Source: Streptomyces ambofaciens ATCC 23877 (GTDB taxonomy: Bacteria; Actinomycetota; Actinomycetes; Streptomycetales; Streptomycetaceae). Taken from it: DNA of 64,000 bases. Position 1 is the first letter of the stretch. The number at the start of each line of letters is the position of its first letter. A program made the translations under genes and the position numbers. Below the pieces are notes generated by a model that did not search any database, was not told where the DNA came from, and saw only the letters and a list, made by a program, of their open reading frames with translations. The stretch is taken from the NCBI RefSeq assembly GCF_001267885.1, contig NZ_CP012382.1, forward strand, positions 5,071,001 to 5,135,000, written 5' to 3'. Shown in pieces: positions 51,211 through 62,397 of this stretch.

Positions 51211-51731
51211 CGGGCCACCGCCTCCCGGAGCTTGTCGAGGCGCGCCGCGGTGAGCTCGAGCCACCGCAGGTCGGCCTCCAGGTGGAACAGGGCGTGGTCG
51301 CAGATCAGCTGGTCGGCGAGGTCGCCCTTGCGCTTGCGGTCGGTCAGGATGCGCATGCTGCGCAGGTGCTCCGAGCGCTGCGTGTCGAGGACGTCCGCGG
51401 CGTCGCGGTGGGTGAGCAGCGCGAGGACGACCTTGGTGTAGAGCGTGGACTGCAGGTACGGCTCGGGCTTCTCCGGCGTGGCGAGCCACCGCTGGACGTC
51501 GGTGATCCCCGCGTCGGTGATCGCGTACCGCTTGCGCTCGGGGCCGCCGCCCGCCTCGATGCCGTCGACGACGACGAGGCCGTTCTTCAGCAGGCGGGAC
51601 ATCGTCGAGTAGACCTGGCCGTAGTGCAGCGGCCGGTCGTGACCGAACTTCTCGTCGAAAGCGCGCTTCAGGTCGTAGCCGTGGCGCGGCCCGGACTCCA
51701 GGAGTCCCAGGAGGGTGTGACCGATGGACAT
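51207..51731 (-). CDS. PadR-family transcriptional regulator
   Basis: 174 aa. PadR winged helix: TLLGLLESGPRHGYDLKRAF, HYGQVYSTMSRLLKNGLVVVDG, GPERKRYAITDAG; C-terminal Vir-like dimer helices (ADLRWLELTAARLDKLREAV). First gene of a PadR-ABC-FtsX operon. The 35-bp inverted repeat 13 bp upstream of its ATG is the obvious operator, so it should repress its own transporter operon until a ligand or drug binds. ATG 51731 chosen over an in-frame codon at 51749 that lies in the operator. Confidence 0.92.
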   Translation of the reverse strand: MSIGHTLLGLLESGPRHGYDLKRAFDEKFGHDRPLHYGQVYSTMSRLLKNGLVVVDGIEAGGGPERKRYAITDAGITDVQRWLATPEKPEPYLQSTLYTKVVLALLTHRDAADVLDTQRSEHLRSMRILTDRKRKGDLADQLICDHALFHLEADLRWLELTAARLDKLREAVAR

Positions 51732-51744
51732 GCCGAGCACTCTA

Positions 51745-51779
51745 CACACGGTGTATACGCACCATGTATACGCCGTGTG
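51745..51779. promoter_or_regulatory. 35-bp inverted repeat, PadR operator
   Basis: Arms 51745-51758 (CACACGGTGTATAC) and 51766-51779 match at 13 of 14 positions around a 7-bp centre. TCT/AGA extends the symmetry to 51741-51783 after one mismatch. The inner GTATAC pair also forms a tandem repeat. Located directly before padR, in locally AT-rich DNA. Confidence 0.8.
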
Positions 51780-51896
51780 CAGAGACCATGGCGGGGTGTA
51801 CGGGACCGCAGGTCGGGGGCGTGTGTCACGGTTCCGTGACGACGGAGACCGCGCCTTGGCATCCCGTGAGGCGGAGGCGCGGCCGACGCGGCCCGG

Positions 51897-52253
51897 TCAC
51901 TGCGGCGGTGGGGTGCCGGGCCCGGGGCCCGACCCGCCCGGCGGCCGTCCCCGGCGCGGCAGCGGTCCCGCGTCGCCGGGCAGGCGGCCGGCCTCCGCCA
52001 GTGCCCTGCGGAGCAGGAACTCGATCTGGGCGTTGGCCGAGCGCAGCTCGTCGCCCGCCCAGCGGGCCAGCGCCTCGTACACCTGCGGGTCCAGCCGCAG
52101 CAGCACCTGCTTGCGCTGCTGCGGCCGACGCTTCGGGGCCGGGCCCCCGGACGGCCCGGGTCCGCCGGACGGCCCGGGTCCGCCGGACGGCCCGGGCCCC
52201 TCGGGGGGCCCGGCCCCCTCGGACGATGCGGGCCCTTCGGACGGGGTGGTCAC
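51897..52253 (-). CDS. Ribbon-helix-helix-like protein with Gly-Pro-rich flanks
   Basis: 118 aa, GTG start overlapping the SPFH stop (GTGA). The first 43 residues are a GPSGGP repeat coded by an 18-bp tandem repeat. Residues about 48-85 (QVLLRLDPQVYEALARWAGDELRSANAQIEFLLRRAL, read as strand-helix-helix) look like an Arc/CopG-type DNA-binding unit. The last 25 residues are again Gly/Pro/Arg-rich. Translational coupling to the SPFH gene suggests a joint role or a regulator of that gene. Confidence 0.75.
   Translation of the reverse strand: MTTPSEGPASSEGAGPPEGPGPSGGPGPSGGPGPSGGPAPKRRPQQRKQVLLRLDPQVYEALARWAGDELRSANAQIEFLLRRALAEAGRLPGDAGPLPRRGRPPGGSGPGPGTPPPQ
52153..52196 (-). repeat. 18-bp tandem repeat coding a collagen-like GPSGGP stretch
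   Basis: GGCCCGGGTCCGCCGGAC at 52153-52170 and 52171-52188 (identical), plus a partial third copy to 52196. It codes repeated Gly-Pro-Ser-Gly-Gly-Pro on the minus strand and keeps frame if copy number changes. Confidence 0.92.
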
Positions 52254-53197
52254 TGGTAGAGCGTCCCCGTGTTCAGGACCGGCTGGGCGGCGCGGTCCCC
52301 GCAGAGCACGACCATCAGGTTGGACACCATCGCCGCCTTGCGTTCGTCGTCCAGCTCCACGATGCCCTGCTCGCTGATCCGGGCGAGCGCGGCCTCGACC
52401 ATGCCGACGGCGCCGTCCACGATCTGTCGCCGCGCGGCGACCACCGCACCGGCCTGCTGCCGCTGGAGCATCGCCGAGGCGATCTCCGGCGCGTACGCGA
52501 GGTGCGTGAAGCGGGACTCGATGATCTGCACGCCGGCCGCCTCCACGCGCGCGTGCAGCTCCACCGCGAGCTTCTCGGTGATCTCCTCGGCGTTGCCGCG
52601 CAGCGAGAGGCCGTCCTCGTCGTGGGCGTCGTAGGGGTACTCGATGGCGATGTGCCGCACGGCCGCCTCGGTCTGGGTCGAGACGAACTCGACGTAGTCG
52701 TCCACCTCGAAGGTGGCCTGCGCGGTGTCCTCCACCCGCCACACCACGACCGCGGCCAGCTCGATGGGGTTGCCGTACGCGTCGTTCACCTTCAGCACGG
52801 CCGTCTCGTGGTTGCGCACCCGCGTCGAGATCTTGGTGCGCGAGGTGAGCGGGTTCACCCAGCGCAGCCCGTCCTGCCGGATCGTGCCCCGGTACCGCCC
52901 GAAGAGCTGCACCACGCGGGCCTCGCCCGGCGCCACCATGTTCAGCCCGCACATCGCGAGGAACGCGGCCAGCGCGATGACGATGCCGCCGATGATCAGC
53001 GCGGCCTTCCCGCCGGTCGAGGCGACCGCGGTCGCCCCGGCGATCAGACCGGCGCCGACGGCCAGCCCGACCAGCCCCAGCAGCAGCGCGAACCCGCCGC
53101 CGATGCTGTGCGCCTGCGTCTCGCGCACCCGTGGTGCCGGCATCTCCGGCACGTCCGCCGTGACCTGCGGCGCGTCCTGGGTGTCGTGTGTGGACAT
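52250..53197 (-). CDS. SPFH/band 7 (stomatin-like) membrane protein
   Basis: 315 aa. Cytoplasmic N-terminus of about 40 residues, two adjacent membrane helices ([21 protein letters not shown] and [19 protein letters not shown]), then the SPFH domain (about 90-245: [58 protein letters not shown]). A helical C-terminus begins [29 protein letters not shown] proteins form membrane scaffolds and microdomains. First gene of a two-gene unit with the ribbon-helix-helix protein, behind a perfect palindrome. Confidence 0.92.
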   Translation of the reverse strand: MSTHDTQDAPQVTADVPEMPAPRVRETQAHSIGGGFALLLGLVGLAVGAGLIAGATAVASTGGKAALIIGGIVIALAAFLAMCGLNMVAPGEARVVQLFGRYRGTIRQDGLRWVNPLTSRTKISTRVRNHETAVLKVNDAYGNPIELAAVVVWRVEDTAQATFEVDDYVEFVSTQTEAAVRHIAIEYPYDAHDEDGLSLRGNAEEITEKLAVELHARVEAAGVQIIESRFTHLAYAPEIASAMLQRQQAGAVVAARRQIVDGAVGMVEAALARISEQGIVELDDERKAAMVSNLMVVLCGDRAAQPVLNTGTLYQ

Positions 53198-53259
53198 GGA
53201 GGGTCCCCCGTTCCCGCCGGGCGCGCTCGTGCCGCCCGGCTCCTATCGTCTGTCTAGCT

Positions 53260-53273
53260 AAGTGATATCACTT
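53260..53273. promoter_or_regulatory. Perfect 14-bp palindrome upstream of the SPFH gene
   Basis: AAGTGATATCACTT, fully self-complementary, inside an AT-rich patch (53250-53276), 63 bp before the SPFH start at 53197. Strength and position suggest an operator. Candidate binders are a GntR-type regulator encoded elsewhere or the co-transcribed ribbon-helix-helix protein. Confidence 0.65.
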
Positions 53274-53477
53274 TACATCGGGTCGGCAACCCTGGACCCC
53301 TCTCGTACGTCGGTTCCTACGGAGCGGGTGCTGATTCTCACGTCCGTACAAGGGGGGATCGGCGGCCGTTTGTCACATCTCCCGGTGTTAGCTTTCTGAG
53401 CTGACCTGAGCGACGAACCTGTGTGACACGTGAGCGAGACGTGCACACGGACGACCGAAGCGGAGCGGATCGGACCC

Positions 53478-55784
53478 ATGGGGCGAGCGGAAGAGAGAAG
53501 AGCGCGACAGCGCGGTGGCCGCCGCGCGGCGCCGAAACGCCGCCGTTCGTCGGGCGCGGGCGGGAAGAGCGGCATACGCCGGCTGTTCACCTGGAAGAAG
53601 ATCCTCGGGACCTTCTTCGGCCTGTGCCTGCTCGGCATGGGCGCCTTCATCGTGCTGTACATGGTGATCGACATCCCCGAGGGGAACGCCGACGCCGAGT
53701 TGCAGAGCAACGTCTACAAGTACAGCGACGGCACCATCATGGCCCGTGACGGCGAGCGCAACCGCGAGATCGTCGACCTGGCCAGGATCCCCAAGGACGT
53801 CCAGCGCACCTTCGTCGCCGCCGAGAACAAGACCTTCTACAAGGACGCCGGAGTCGACCTCAAGGGCACCGCGCGCGGCGTCCTGAACACGCTCTCCGGC
53901 AAGGGCGCGCAGGGCGGTTCGACGATCACCCAGCAGTACGTCAAGAACTACTACCTGTCCCAGGAACAGACGGTCTCGCGCAAGCTGAAGGAACTGGTCA
54001 TCTCCCTGAAGCTGGACCGGGAGAAGTCCAAGGACTACATCCTCGCCGGCTACATCAACACCAGTTACTACGGCCGCGGCGCCTACGGCATCCAGGCCGC
54101 CGCCCAGGCCTACTACCGCGTCGACGCCGAGGACCTGTCGGTCGAGCAGGGCGCGTACCTCGCCGCGCTGCTCCAGGCGCCCAACCAGTACGACTGGGCG
54201 ATCGCCAGCGACACCGGCAAGAAGCTCGTCCAGCAGCGCTGGAACTACGTCCTGGACAACATGGTCGAGCAGAAGTGGCTGGACGGTGCCGCGCGCCGGG
54301 GCATGACCTTCCCGGAGCCCGAGGCGCCGAAGCCGGCCCCCGGGATGGAGGGCCAGACCGGGTACCTGGTGGAGGCGGCCAACTACGCGCTCAAGGAGCG
54401 GCTCGTCGCGCAGGGCGCGGCCGAGGACATGGAACAGGCCAAGGCCCTGGTCGACCTCGGCGGCTACACCATCACGCTCAACATCGACCGGAAGAAGCAG
54501 GCGGCGCTCGAGAAGTCCGTCAAGGCCGAGCTCACCAGCAAGCTCGACCCCGAGAAGCGCGACGTGGACGCCGACGTCCAGGCCGGCGCCGTCTCCGTCG
54601 ACCCGAAGACGGGCGGGGTCCTGGCCATGTACGGCGGCGTGGACTACGTGAAGCACTTCACCAACAACGCCACCCGCGACGACTACCAGCCCGCCTCCAC
54701 CTTCAAGCCGCTGATCCTCGCCGCGGCCGTGGACCAGGACGCCGAGACCCAGGACGGCGTGCCGATCACGGCGAACACGCTGTACGACGGCACGAGCAGG
54801 CGTCCCGTGATGGACGGCGACCAGAAGGTCGGCTTCGCGCCCCCGAACGAGGACGACGTCGACTACGGCGACATCACCGTCCAGGAGGCGATGAACAAGT
54901 CCGTCAACTCCGTCTTCGCGCAGATGGGCATCGACGTCGGCATGCCCCAGGTCGTGAAGGTGGCGGGCGACCTCGGCATGGAGACCGAGGGCATGGAGGC
55001 CGTGCCGGCCCAGACCCTGGGCAGCATGGGCGCCAGCCCGCTGGAGATGGCGGGGGTCTACGCCACCCTCGACAACCACGGCAAGAAGGTCACCCCGGCC
55101 GTCGTGAAGTCCGTCGAGCACAAGGACCGCACGGTCGAGTTCCCCGAAGCGATCGGCGAGCAGGTCATCAGTCGCGAGGCCGCCGACACCGTGACCTCGG
55201 TGCTCACCGGCGTGGTCGACGACGGCACCGCCAAGCGGTCCGTGCGGGACAACCCGCTGCGCGACGGCCAGCAGGTGGCCGGCAAGACGGGTACGTCCGA
55301 CAACAACAAGTCGGCCTGGTTCACCGGCTTCACCCCCGGCCTGGTCACCTCGGTCGGCCTGTTCGGCGAGGACCCGAAGACCCACAAGCAGGTCCCGATG
55401 TACAAGGCGGGCGGCGTCGACCACCGCGTCAACGGCGGTGGCTTCCCCGCGGAGATCTGGGCCGCGTACACCTTCGGCGTCATGGACGAGGTCACCGAGT
55501 TCGACCTGGAGACCAAGCAGGGCGCCGCGGTGAAGCCGAGCACCTCTCCGACGGTCACCCAGTCGCCGACCCGGTCGCCGACGCCGGAGGAGACCACCGA
55601 GGAGTCGCCCAGCGACGAGCCGACGACCCAGGAGCCCACGTCGCAGGAGCCGACGACGGAGGAACCGTCCCAGTCGCCGTCCCAGTCACCCTCCGGCACC
55701 CCGTCCACCGAGCCGCCGACCGGCGGGACGTCCACGGAGCCGGAGGACCCGCTCTTCCCGGACGGGGACCGGCAGGAACGGTAG
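53478..55784 (+). CDS. Class A penicillin-binding protein (bifunctional transglycosylase/transpeptidase)
   Basis: 768 aa from ATG 53478; GTG 53430 is an alternative start. Basic N-terminus of about 45 residues, one membrane helix (ILGTFFGLCLLGMGAFIVLYMV), then GT51 transglycosylase (Glu116 in AAENKTFYKDAG, GGSTITQQYVKN, AGYINTSYYGRGAYGI). The transpeptidase follows with SxxK Ser407 (ASTFKPL), SVN (Ser475) and KTG (Lys603 in AGKTGTSD). The last 90 residues are Ser/Thr/Pro/Glu-rich and disordered. It polymerises and cross-links peptidoglycan. Ends in a strong terminator. Confidence 0.96.
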   Translation: MGRAEERRARQRGGRRAAPKRRRSSGAGGKSGIRRLFTWKKILGTFFGLCLLGMGAFIVLYMVIDIPEGNADAELQSNVYKYSDGTIMARDGERNREIVDLARIPKDVQRTFVAAENKTFYKDAGVDLKGTARGVLNTLSGKGAQGGSTITQQYVKNYYLSQEQTVSRKLKELVISLKLDREKSKDYILAGYINTSYYGRGAYGIQAAAQAYYRVDAEDLSVEQGAYLAALLQAPNQYDWAIASDTGKKLVQQRWNYVLDNMVEQKWLDGAARRGMTFPEPEAPKPAPGMEGQTGYLVEAANYALKERLVAQGAAEDMEQAKALVDLGGYTITLNIDRKKQAALEKSVKAELTSKLDPEKRDVDADVQAGAVSVDPKTGGVLAMYGGVDYVKHFTNNATRDDYQPASTFKPLILAAAVDQDAETQDGVPITANTLYDGTSRRPVMDGDQKVGFAPPNEDDVDYGDITVQEAMNKSVNSVFAQMGIDVGMPQVVKVAGDLGMETEGMEAVPAQTLGSMGASPLEMAGVYATLDNHGKKVTPAVVKSVEHKDRTVEFPEAIGEQVISREAADTVTSVLTGVVDDGTAKRSVRDNPLRDGQQVAGKTGTSDNNKSAWFTGFTPGLVTSVGLFGEDPKTHKQVPMYKAGGVDHRVNGGGFPAEIWAAYTFGVMDEVTEFDLETKQGAAVKPSTSPTVTQSPTRSPTPEETTEESPSDEPTTQEPTSQEPTTEEPSQSPSQSPSGTPSTEPPTGGTSTEPEDPLFPDGDRQER

Positions 55785-55800
55785 CCGACGGCACGCACAC

Positions 55801-55828
55801 GAAAGGGCGCCCGCACGGGCGCCCTTTC
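55801..55828. terminator. Bidirectional terminator between PBP and phosphatase genes
   Basis: Perfect 13-bp stem (55801-55813 with 55816-55828, GAAAGGGCGCCCG and complement) between convergent stop codons at 55784 and 55843. Confidence 0.92.
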
Positions 55829-55842
55829 CGCGTTCCGGGACC

Positions 55843-57930
55843 TCAGCCCCGGTTCAGCTCGAACCACACCACCTTGCCGGTGCTCAGCCGCGTCGCGCCC
55901 CAGCGCCGGGCCAGCCGGTTCACCAGGTACAGCCCGCGCCCGCCCTCGTCGGTGGCCCGCGCCTGCCGCAGCCGCGGCAGCTGCGGCACGTCGTCGCCGA
56001 CCTCGCAGCGCAGCACGTCCGTGCGCAGCAGCCGCAGGGTGACCGGCCGGGAGGCGTACCGCACGGCGTTGGTGACGACCTCGCTGACCAGCAGCTCCAC
56101 GGAGTCCGTGAGGTCCTCCATGCCCCAGCGGGCCAGCGCGCGCCGGGCCAGGCGCCGGGCCCGGCCGGGGGCCGAGTCCTCGGGCTCCAGGAACCAGTAC
56201 GCCACGTCGCTGGGCGCGATGCCGTCGAAGCGGGCGGCGAGCAGGGCGATGTCGTCGTCCCGGTCGCCCGGCCCGAGCATGTCCAGCACCTCGTCGCACA
56301 GGGCTTCCAGGGGCGGCGGGTGGTCGGGCCCGGTGAGCTGCGCGGTCGCCGCGAGGCGCTCCCGGAGCTGCTCTATGCCGGTCCAGACGTCCCTGAGGCG
56401 GGACTCGACCAGCCCGTCGGTGTAGAGGAGCAGGGTCGCGCCCGCGGGGGCGTCCAGCTCCACCGCCTCGAAGTCCACGCCGCCCACGCCGATCGGGGCG
56501 CCCGCCGGCACCCGCAGCACCTCGGCCCGGCCGCCCAGGTGCAGCAGCACGGGCGGCGGGTGCCCGGCGTTGGCGATGGTGATGCGGTGCGACACCGGGT
56601 CGTACACGGCGTACAGGCAGGTCGCCATGCGGTCGGTGCCCAGGCGCTGGGCCTGCTCGTCGAGGTGGTGCAGCACCTCCTGCGGCGGCAGGTCGAGCCC
56701 GGCCAGGGTCTGCGCCGTGGTCCGCAGCTGGCCCATGATGGCCGCCGAGGTCATGGAGTGGCCCATGACGTCGCCGACGACCAGCGCGACGCGGCTGCCG
56801 GGCAGCGGGATGGCGTCGTACCAGTCGCCGCCGACCCGCGCCGTCTCCGCGGCCGGCAGGTAGCGGGAGGCCAGCCGCACGCCGGTGCAGCGCGGCAGGT
56901 TCTCCGGAAGCATCGTGCGCTGCAGCTCGTCGGCGATGTACGCCTCACGCCCGTACAGCACCGCCTTGTCGATGCCGAGCGCGCTGTGCGTGGCCAGCTG
57001 GGCGGCGACCAGCAGGTCGTCGGCCTCGAAGGCGACGCGCTCCGGGCCGCGCAGGAACAGGGCGGCCCCGATCACCCGGCGCCGGCCGCGCAGCGGCGCG
57101 AGGATGGCCCGCCGCCCGTCGGGCACGGCGAACTCCTCGCCCTCACCCAGAAGTTCCGGCAGGGCGGCGAGGGCGGCGGGGCCGTCCGTGAAGACCGGGC
57201 GCACCCCGCGCAGCACCTCGGCGAGCGCGCTGCCCGGCCGCACCTCGCACAGCTCGGAGCCGACCGACTCCAGCTCGGAGGGCTCCGGCTGGGCGGCGGG
57301 CGTGAACCCGCTCTCGGTGTCCCGCTCGGCCGGTATGCGGTCGGTGCGCCGCAACCGCAGCACCAGGGGGCCGGTGGGCCGCTCGTCGCCGACCGGGAGC
57401 GGCTCGCGCAGGTACACGAGGATCGCGTCCGCGAACGTAGGCACGGTGGCCCGGCACAGCCCCATCACGATCTCGTCCAGGTCCATGCCCCGGGCGATCC
57501 GCCGGGTCGCGGCCCCCACGAAGCGCAGCCGGTCCCCGTCCCGCCGCATGGGCGTGGGCTGCCCGGGCGCGGTGGGCTGCCCGGTACGGCGCTCGGGCTC
57601 CGGCAGCGGGCCACGGCGCTCCGGACCCGCCGGGGCCAGGGGCCCGGACGGCGTGCCGCCCGGCTGGAGGGGGACGCCCTCGGCGGCGGGCCGCGGACGG
57701 GAGGCCTCGGGCCCGACGGACGGCTCGGCGCCCGGCTGGGAGTGCTCGAAGGCGCCCGTGCCGGAGGCGGGCGGCGGCTCGCCGGTGCGCCCCTGTGCCG
57801 GTAACGCGGCCCCGGGGGCGCGCGGCGGCACGGGGGTACGCAGGAGCGCCCCGCGGGGATCCGCGGGGTCGGCGCCCCTCTGGGGGCGGTCGAAGGAGGT
57901 CGGGTGCTCCGTCACGCGTGTCGAATCCAT
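55843..57930 (-). CDS. SpoIIE/RsbU-type PP2C phosphatase with GAF and HATPase domains
   Basis: 695 aa. N-terminal about 130 residues are Pro/Gly-rich and disordered. GAF-like sensor follows (about 135-335: LRFVGAATRRIARGMDLDEIVMGLC ... AALFLRGPERVAFEADDLLVA). The PP2C domain is about 360-575: VGGDWYDAIPLPGSRVALVVGDVMGHSM with metal Asp residues, YTDGLVE, DDDIALLAARF. The C-terminal anti-sigma-type HATPase is about 600-695, with LLVSEVVTNAVRYA and TDEGGRGLYLVNRLA. Such fusions dephosphorylate anti-anti-sigma factors in partner-switching control of stress sigma factors such as those of the SigB group. Confidence 0.93.
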   Translation of the reverse strand: MDSTRVTEHPTSFDRPQRGADPADPRGALLRTPVPPRAPGAALPAQGRTGEPPPASGTGAFEHSQPGAEPSVGPEASRPRPAAEGVPLQPGGTPSGPLAPAGPERRGPLPEPERRTGQPTAPGQPTPMRRDGDRLRFVGAATRRIARGMDLDEIVMGLCRATVPTFADAILVYLREPLPVGDERPTGPLVLRLRRTDRIPAERDTESGFTPAAQPEPSELESVGSELCEVRPGSALAEVLRGVRPVFTDGPAALAALPELLGEGEEFAVPDGRRAILAPLRGRRRVIGAALFLRGPERVAFEADDLLVAAQLATHSALGIDKAVLYGREAYIADELQRTMLPENLPRCTGVRLASRYLPAAETARVGGDWYDAIPLPGSRVALVVGDVMGHSMTSAAIMGQLRTTAQTLAGLDLPPQEVLHHLDEQAQRLGTDRMATCLYAVYDPVSHRITIANAGHPPPVLLHLGGRAEVLRVPAGAPIGVGGVDFEAVELDAPAGATLLLYTDGLVESRLRDVWTGIEQLRERLAATAQLTGPDHPPPLEALCDEVLDMLGPGDRDDDIALLAARFDGIAPSDVAYWFLEPEDSAPGRARRLARRALARWGMEDLTDSVELLVSEVVTNAVRYASRPVTLRLLRTDVLRCEVGDDVPQLPRLRQARATDEGGRGLYLVNRLARRWGATRLSTGKVVWFELNRG

Positions 57931-58213
57931 CCGTCCGGGACTGCGCGCGGCGCGTGCAGTTCGTCCCGCAGAAATCCCGATACCCGGAATACGTGCCCCG
58001 GGAACGGGGTTGCCGCGTGGTCAGGGGCTGTTCCTGTGTCACCGGGGGGCCGTCGGCGGCCTGTACCCGTCTTGCCCTCGTACGCCTCGCTCACGTCCAG
58101 CCGCCCCTCGGTGACGATCGGTCAAGCACAGCGCACACTGCGCCGGTTGCCGCTGCCGCGCTCCCTTGCGGAGGACGATCCTACGTTTCCCGCCCGGGGG
58201 CGCAGCAAGGGTC

Positions 58214-58918
58214 TCACGAGGACACCCGGGCGGGCGTGCGGTCCCAGTCCCCGGGCAGTGACGGTACCGCCCAGGACGGATCGGGGCGCCAGTGTTCCCA
58301 GCCGTCCGCGTAGGGGGAGCCCCAGGCACGGATCCCCGCCACCGCGGCGCGTCCCGCCCTGCGCACCCGCTCGGCGAGCCCGGCGTCCACCAGCCGGTCC
58401 CGCTGGGCCTGCGCGAACTCGTCCTCGTCCCGCCAGTACCAGGTGCGGTCCGGGTGGACGGAGATGTCCAGGAAGTGGTCCTCGGAGTCGACGCCGCCCT
58501 CCCAACGGGTCAGCGGCTCCTCCAGGTTCACGTACCAGTTCTTGAACCGCCAGCCCGGGTCCCAGAACAGCCACACCGACCAGGGCTCGCCGGGGCGGGC
58601 CAGCTTCAGCACGCCCGTGCCGAACCACCGGTCGCGCTGCACCGTGCGCGGCTTGGTGTAGCGCGAGGCCAGCGGTTCCAGGTGCACGGGCGTACCGTCG
58701 GCGAGCACCGGCTTCACGCACTCGGTGCCGGGCGCCAGCCACACGGCGAGCAGCTCGGCGTCGTCCCGGACGACGGTGACGGGGCGGGCGATGTGCAGGC
58801 GCGGGCCGCCGTTCTCCCGGTAACGCCACAGGATCTGACTCCCCGGCGCCCAGAACTCCACCGGGGCCGCCGGCCCCTTCGCCTCCGCCGCCGCGCTCAC
58901 CGCTTCACCGTCTGCCAT
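58214..58918 (-). CDS. DUF402 domain protein (FomD/YgaC-like nucleotide hydrolase fold)
   Basis: 234 aa. The DUF402 core spans about 50-200: WLAPGTECVKPVLADG, PWSVWLFWDPGWRFKNWYVNLEEPLTRW, and GVDSEDHFLDISVHPDRTWYWRDEDEF. The acidic D..D.FLD(I/L) and DEDEF motifs match metal-binding residues of FomD-type hydrolases. Characterised relatives hydrolyse cytidylyl-phosphonates or nucleoside diphosphates; the substrate here is unknown. Precedes fumC on its other side by 76 bp. Confidence 0.88.
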   Translation of the reverse strand: MADGEAVSAAAEAKGPAAPVEFWAPGSQILWRYRENGGPRLHIARPVTVVRDDAELLAVWLAPGTECVKPVLADGTPVHLEPLASRYTKPRTVQRDRWFGTGVLKLARPGEPWSVWLFWDPGWRFKNWYVNLEEPLTRWEGGVDSEDHFLDISVHPDRTWYWRDEDEFAQAQRDRLVDAGLAERVRRAGRAAVAGIRAWGSPYADGWEHWRPDPSWAVPSLPGDWDRTPARVSS

Positions 58919-58994
58919 GGACAGATATTAGGTGCCCCGACCACACGACGAGGGGTGATCGCGAAGGGCGTCCGCGCGCACGGGGAGCGGCCGG

Positions 58995-60398
58995 TCACGG
59001 CCGGGTCATCCGCAGCACGTCCAGGGCCTCGTCCACCTGCTCGTTCGTCAGGTCGCCGCGCTCGACGTACCCGCCCTCCAGCACGACCTGACGGATCGTC
59101 TTCCGCTCCGCGAGCGCCTTCTTGGCGACCTTGGCGGCCTCCTCGTACCCGATGTACTTGTTGAGCGGCGTGACCACCGACGGCGAGGACTCGGCGTACT
59201 CGCGCGCCCGTTCGCGGTGGGCGACGATGCCGTCCACGGTCCGGTCGGCGAGCAGCCGTGAGACGTTCGCGAGCAGCCGCACCGACTCCAGCACGTTCTT
59301 CGCGATGACCGGCAGCATGACGTTGAGTTCGAAGTTCCCGGCCGCTCCGGCGGCGGCCACGGTCGCGTCGTTGCCGGTGACCTGGGCGGCGACCATGAGG
59401 ACCGCCTCGGGGATCACCGGGTTGACCTTGCCGGGCATGATGGACGAGCCCGGCTGGAGGTCGGGCAGGGAGATCTCCGCGAGCCCGGTCCGCGGCCCGG
59501 ACGCCATCCACCGCAGGTCGTTGGCGATCTTCGTCAGGCCGACGGCGATGGTCCGCAGCTGCCCGCTGGTCTCCACGATGCCGTCCCGGGCGCCCTGCGC
59601 CTCGAAGTGGTCGCGCGCCTCGGTCAGCGGCAGCCCGGTCGCACGGGCCACCTCCTCGATGACGGCGGCGGAGAAGCCGGGCGGGGTGTTGATGCCGGTG
59701 CCGACGGCGGTGCCGCCCAGCGGCAGCTCGGCGAGCCGGGGGAGCGAGGCCTCGAGCCGCTCGACGCCGTACCGCACCTGGGCCGCGTAGCCGCCGAACT
59801 CCTGGCCCAGGGTGACGGGTGTGGCGTCCATCAGGTGCGTACGCCCGGACTTCACGACGTCGCCGAACTCCTGCGCCTTGCGCTCCAGGGCGCCGGCGAG
59901 GTGGTCGAGGGCCGGGATCAGGTCACGGGTGACCGCCGCGGTGGCCGCGATGTGGATCGACGAGGGGAAGACGTCGTTGGACGACTGGGAGGCGTTGACG
60001 TGGTCGTTGGGGTGCACGTCGCGGCCGAGGCGCTCGGTGGCCAGGGTGGCGAGGACCTCGTTGGTGTTCATGTTGGACGAGGTGCCGGACCCCGTCTGGA
60101 ACACGTCCACGGGGAAGTGCTCGTCCCACCTGCCCTCGGCGACCTCGGCCGCCGCCTGTCGGATCGCCTCGGCGACGTCCTCGTCCAGGACGCCCAGCTC
60201 GGCGTTGACCTTGGCCGCGGCGCCCTTGATCCGCGCGAGCGCCTCGATGTGGGCGCGTTCGATGCGCTGCCCGGACACCGGGAAGTTCTCCACCGCCCGC
60301 TGCGTCTGGGCGCGCCACTTGGCGTGGGCGGGGACCCGCACCTCGCCCATGGAGTCGTGCTCGGTGCGGTACTCGGTCCTGTCCTGCTCGTCGGCCAT
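58995..60398 (-). CDS. fumC: Class II fumarate hydratase (iron-independent)
   Basis: 467 aa. Fumarase/aspartase superfamily signature [13 protein letters not shown] with the catalytic Ser in the flexible loop. Also [19 protein letters not shown] segment ([14 protein letters not shown]), [17 protein letters not shown] with the general-base region, and [14 protein letters not shown]. Interconverts fumarate and malate in the TCA cycle. Its C-terminal SAF-like end matches FumC length. It lies 77 bp downstream of a class I fumarase on the same strand. Confidence 0.96.
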   Translation of the reverse strand: MADEQDRTEYRTEHDSMGEVRVPAHAKWRAQTQRAVENFPVSGQRIERAHIEALARIKGAAAKVNAELGVLDEDVAEAIRQAAAEVAEGRWDEHFPVDVFQTGSGTSSNMNTNEVLATLATERLGRDVHPNDHVNASQSSNDVFPSSIHIAATAAVTRDLIPALDHLAGALERKAQEFGDVVKSGRTHLMDATPVTLGQEFGGYAAQVRYGVERLEASLPRLAELPLGGTAVGTGINTPPGFSAAVIEEVARATGLPLTEARDHFEAQGARDGIVETSGQLRTIAVGLTKIANDLRWMASGPRTGLAEISLPDLQPGSSIMPGKVNPVIPEAVLMVAAQVTGNDATVAAAGAAGNFELNVMLPVIAKNVLESVRLLANVSRLLADRTVDGIVAHRERAREYAESSPSVVTPLNKYIGYEEAAKVAKKALAERKTIRQVVLEGGYVERGDLTNEQVDEALDVLRMTRP

Positions 60399-60475
60399 CG
60401 ACGATCACCTCCACGTGTCACAGCGTCCGCGCCGGGACCACTGTTCCCCGTGGAGGCGAATCGTCACCGACCTCG

Positions 60476-62152
<1,677 letters not shown>

Positions 62153-62348
62153 TCCTCACTCGGCAGACACGCGGCTGGATTCCACAGCACGACGGCTGGC
62201 CTCCATCGGCAGCGTCCACCAGCGTAAAACCTGCCGTCGGCGGCGAGCTTGTGAGGTAAGGCTCAGTAGGCCCGCGAGCTCCCCGCCTGCTCCCCGCGCG
62301 CGAGCCCGAGCGGAGCGCGCGGGCCGTCGGGAACGCGCCGCGACAAGG

Positions 62349-62391
62349 TTGTCCACAGGTCTGGTCGCGATCTATCGCGTTTCGGTACGCT
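62349..62391 (+). promoter_or_regulatory. DnaA box, palindrome and -10 element before the DUF1707 gene
   Basis: TTGTCCACA (62349-62357) is a perfect Streptomyces DnaA box. CGCGATCTATCGCG (62366-62379) is a palindrome with 6-bp arms in the -35 region. TACGCT (62386-62391) is a good -10 box ending six bases before the GTG at 62398, so the mRNA should begin at the start codon (leaderless). Confidence 0.6.
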
Positions 62392-62397
62392 GCTGCC

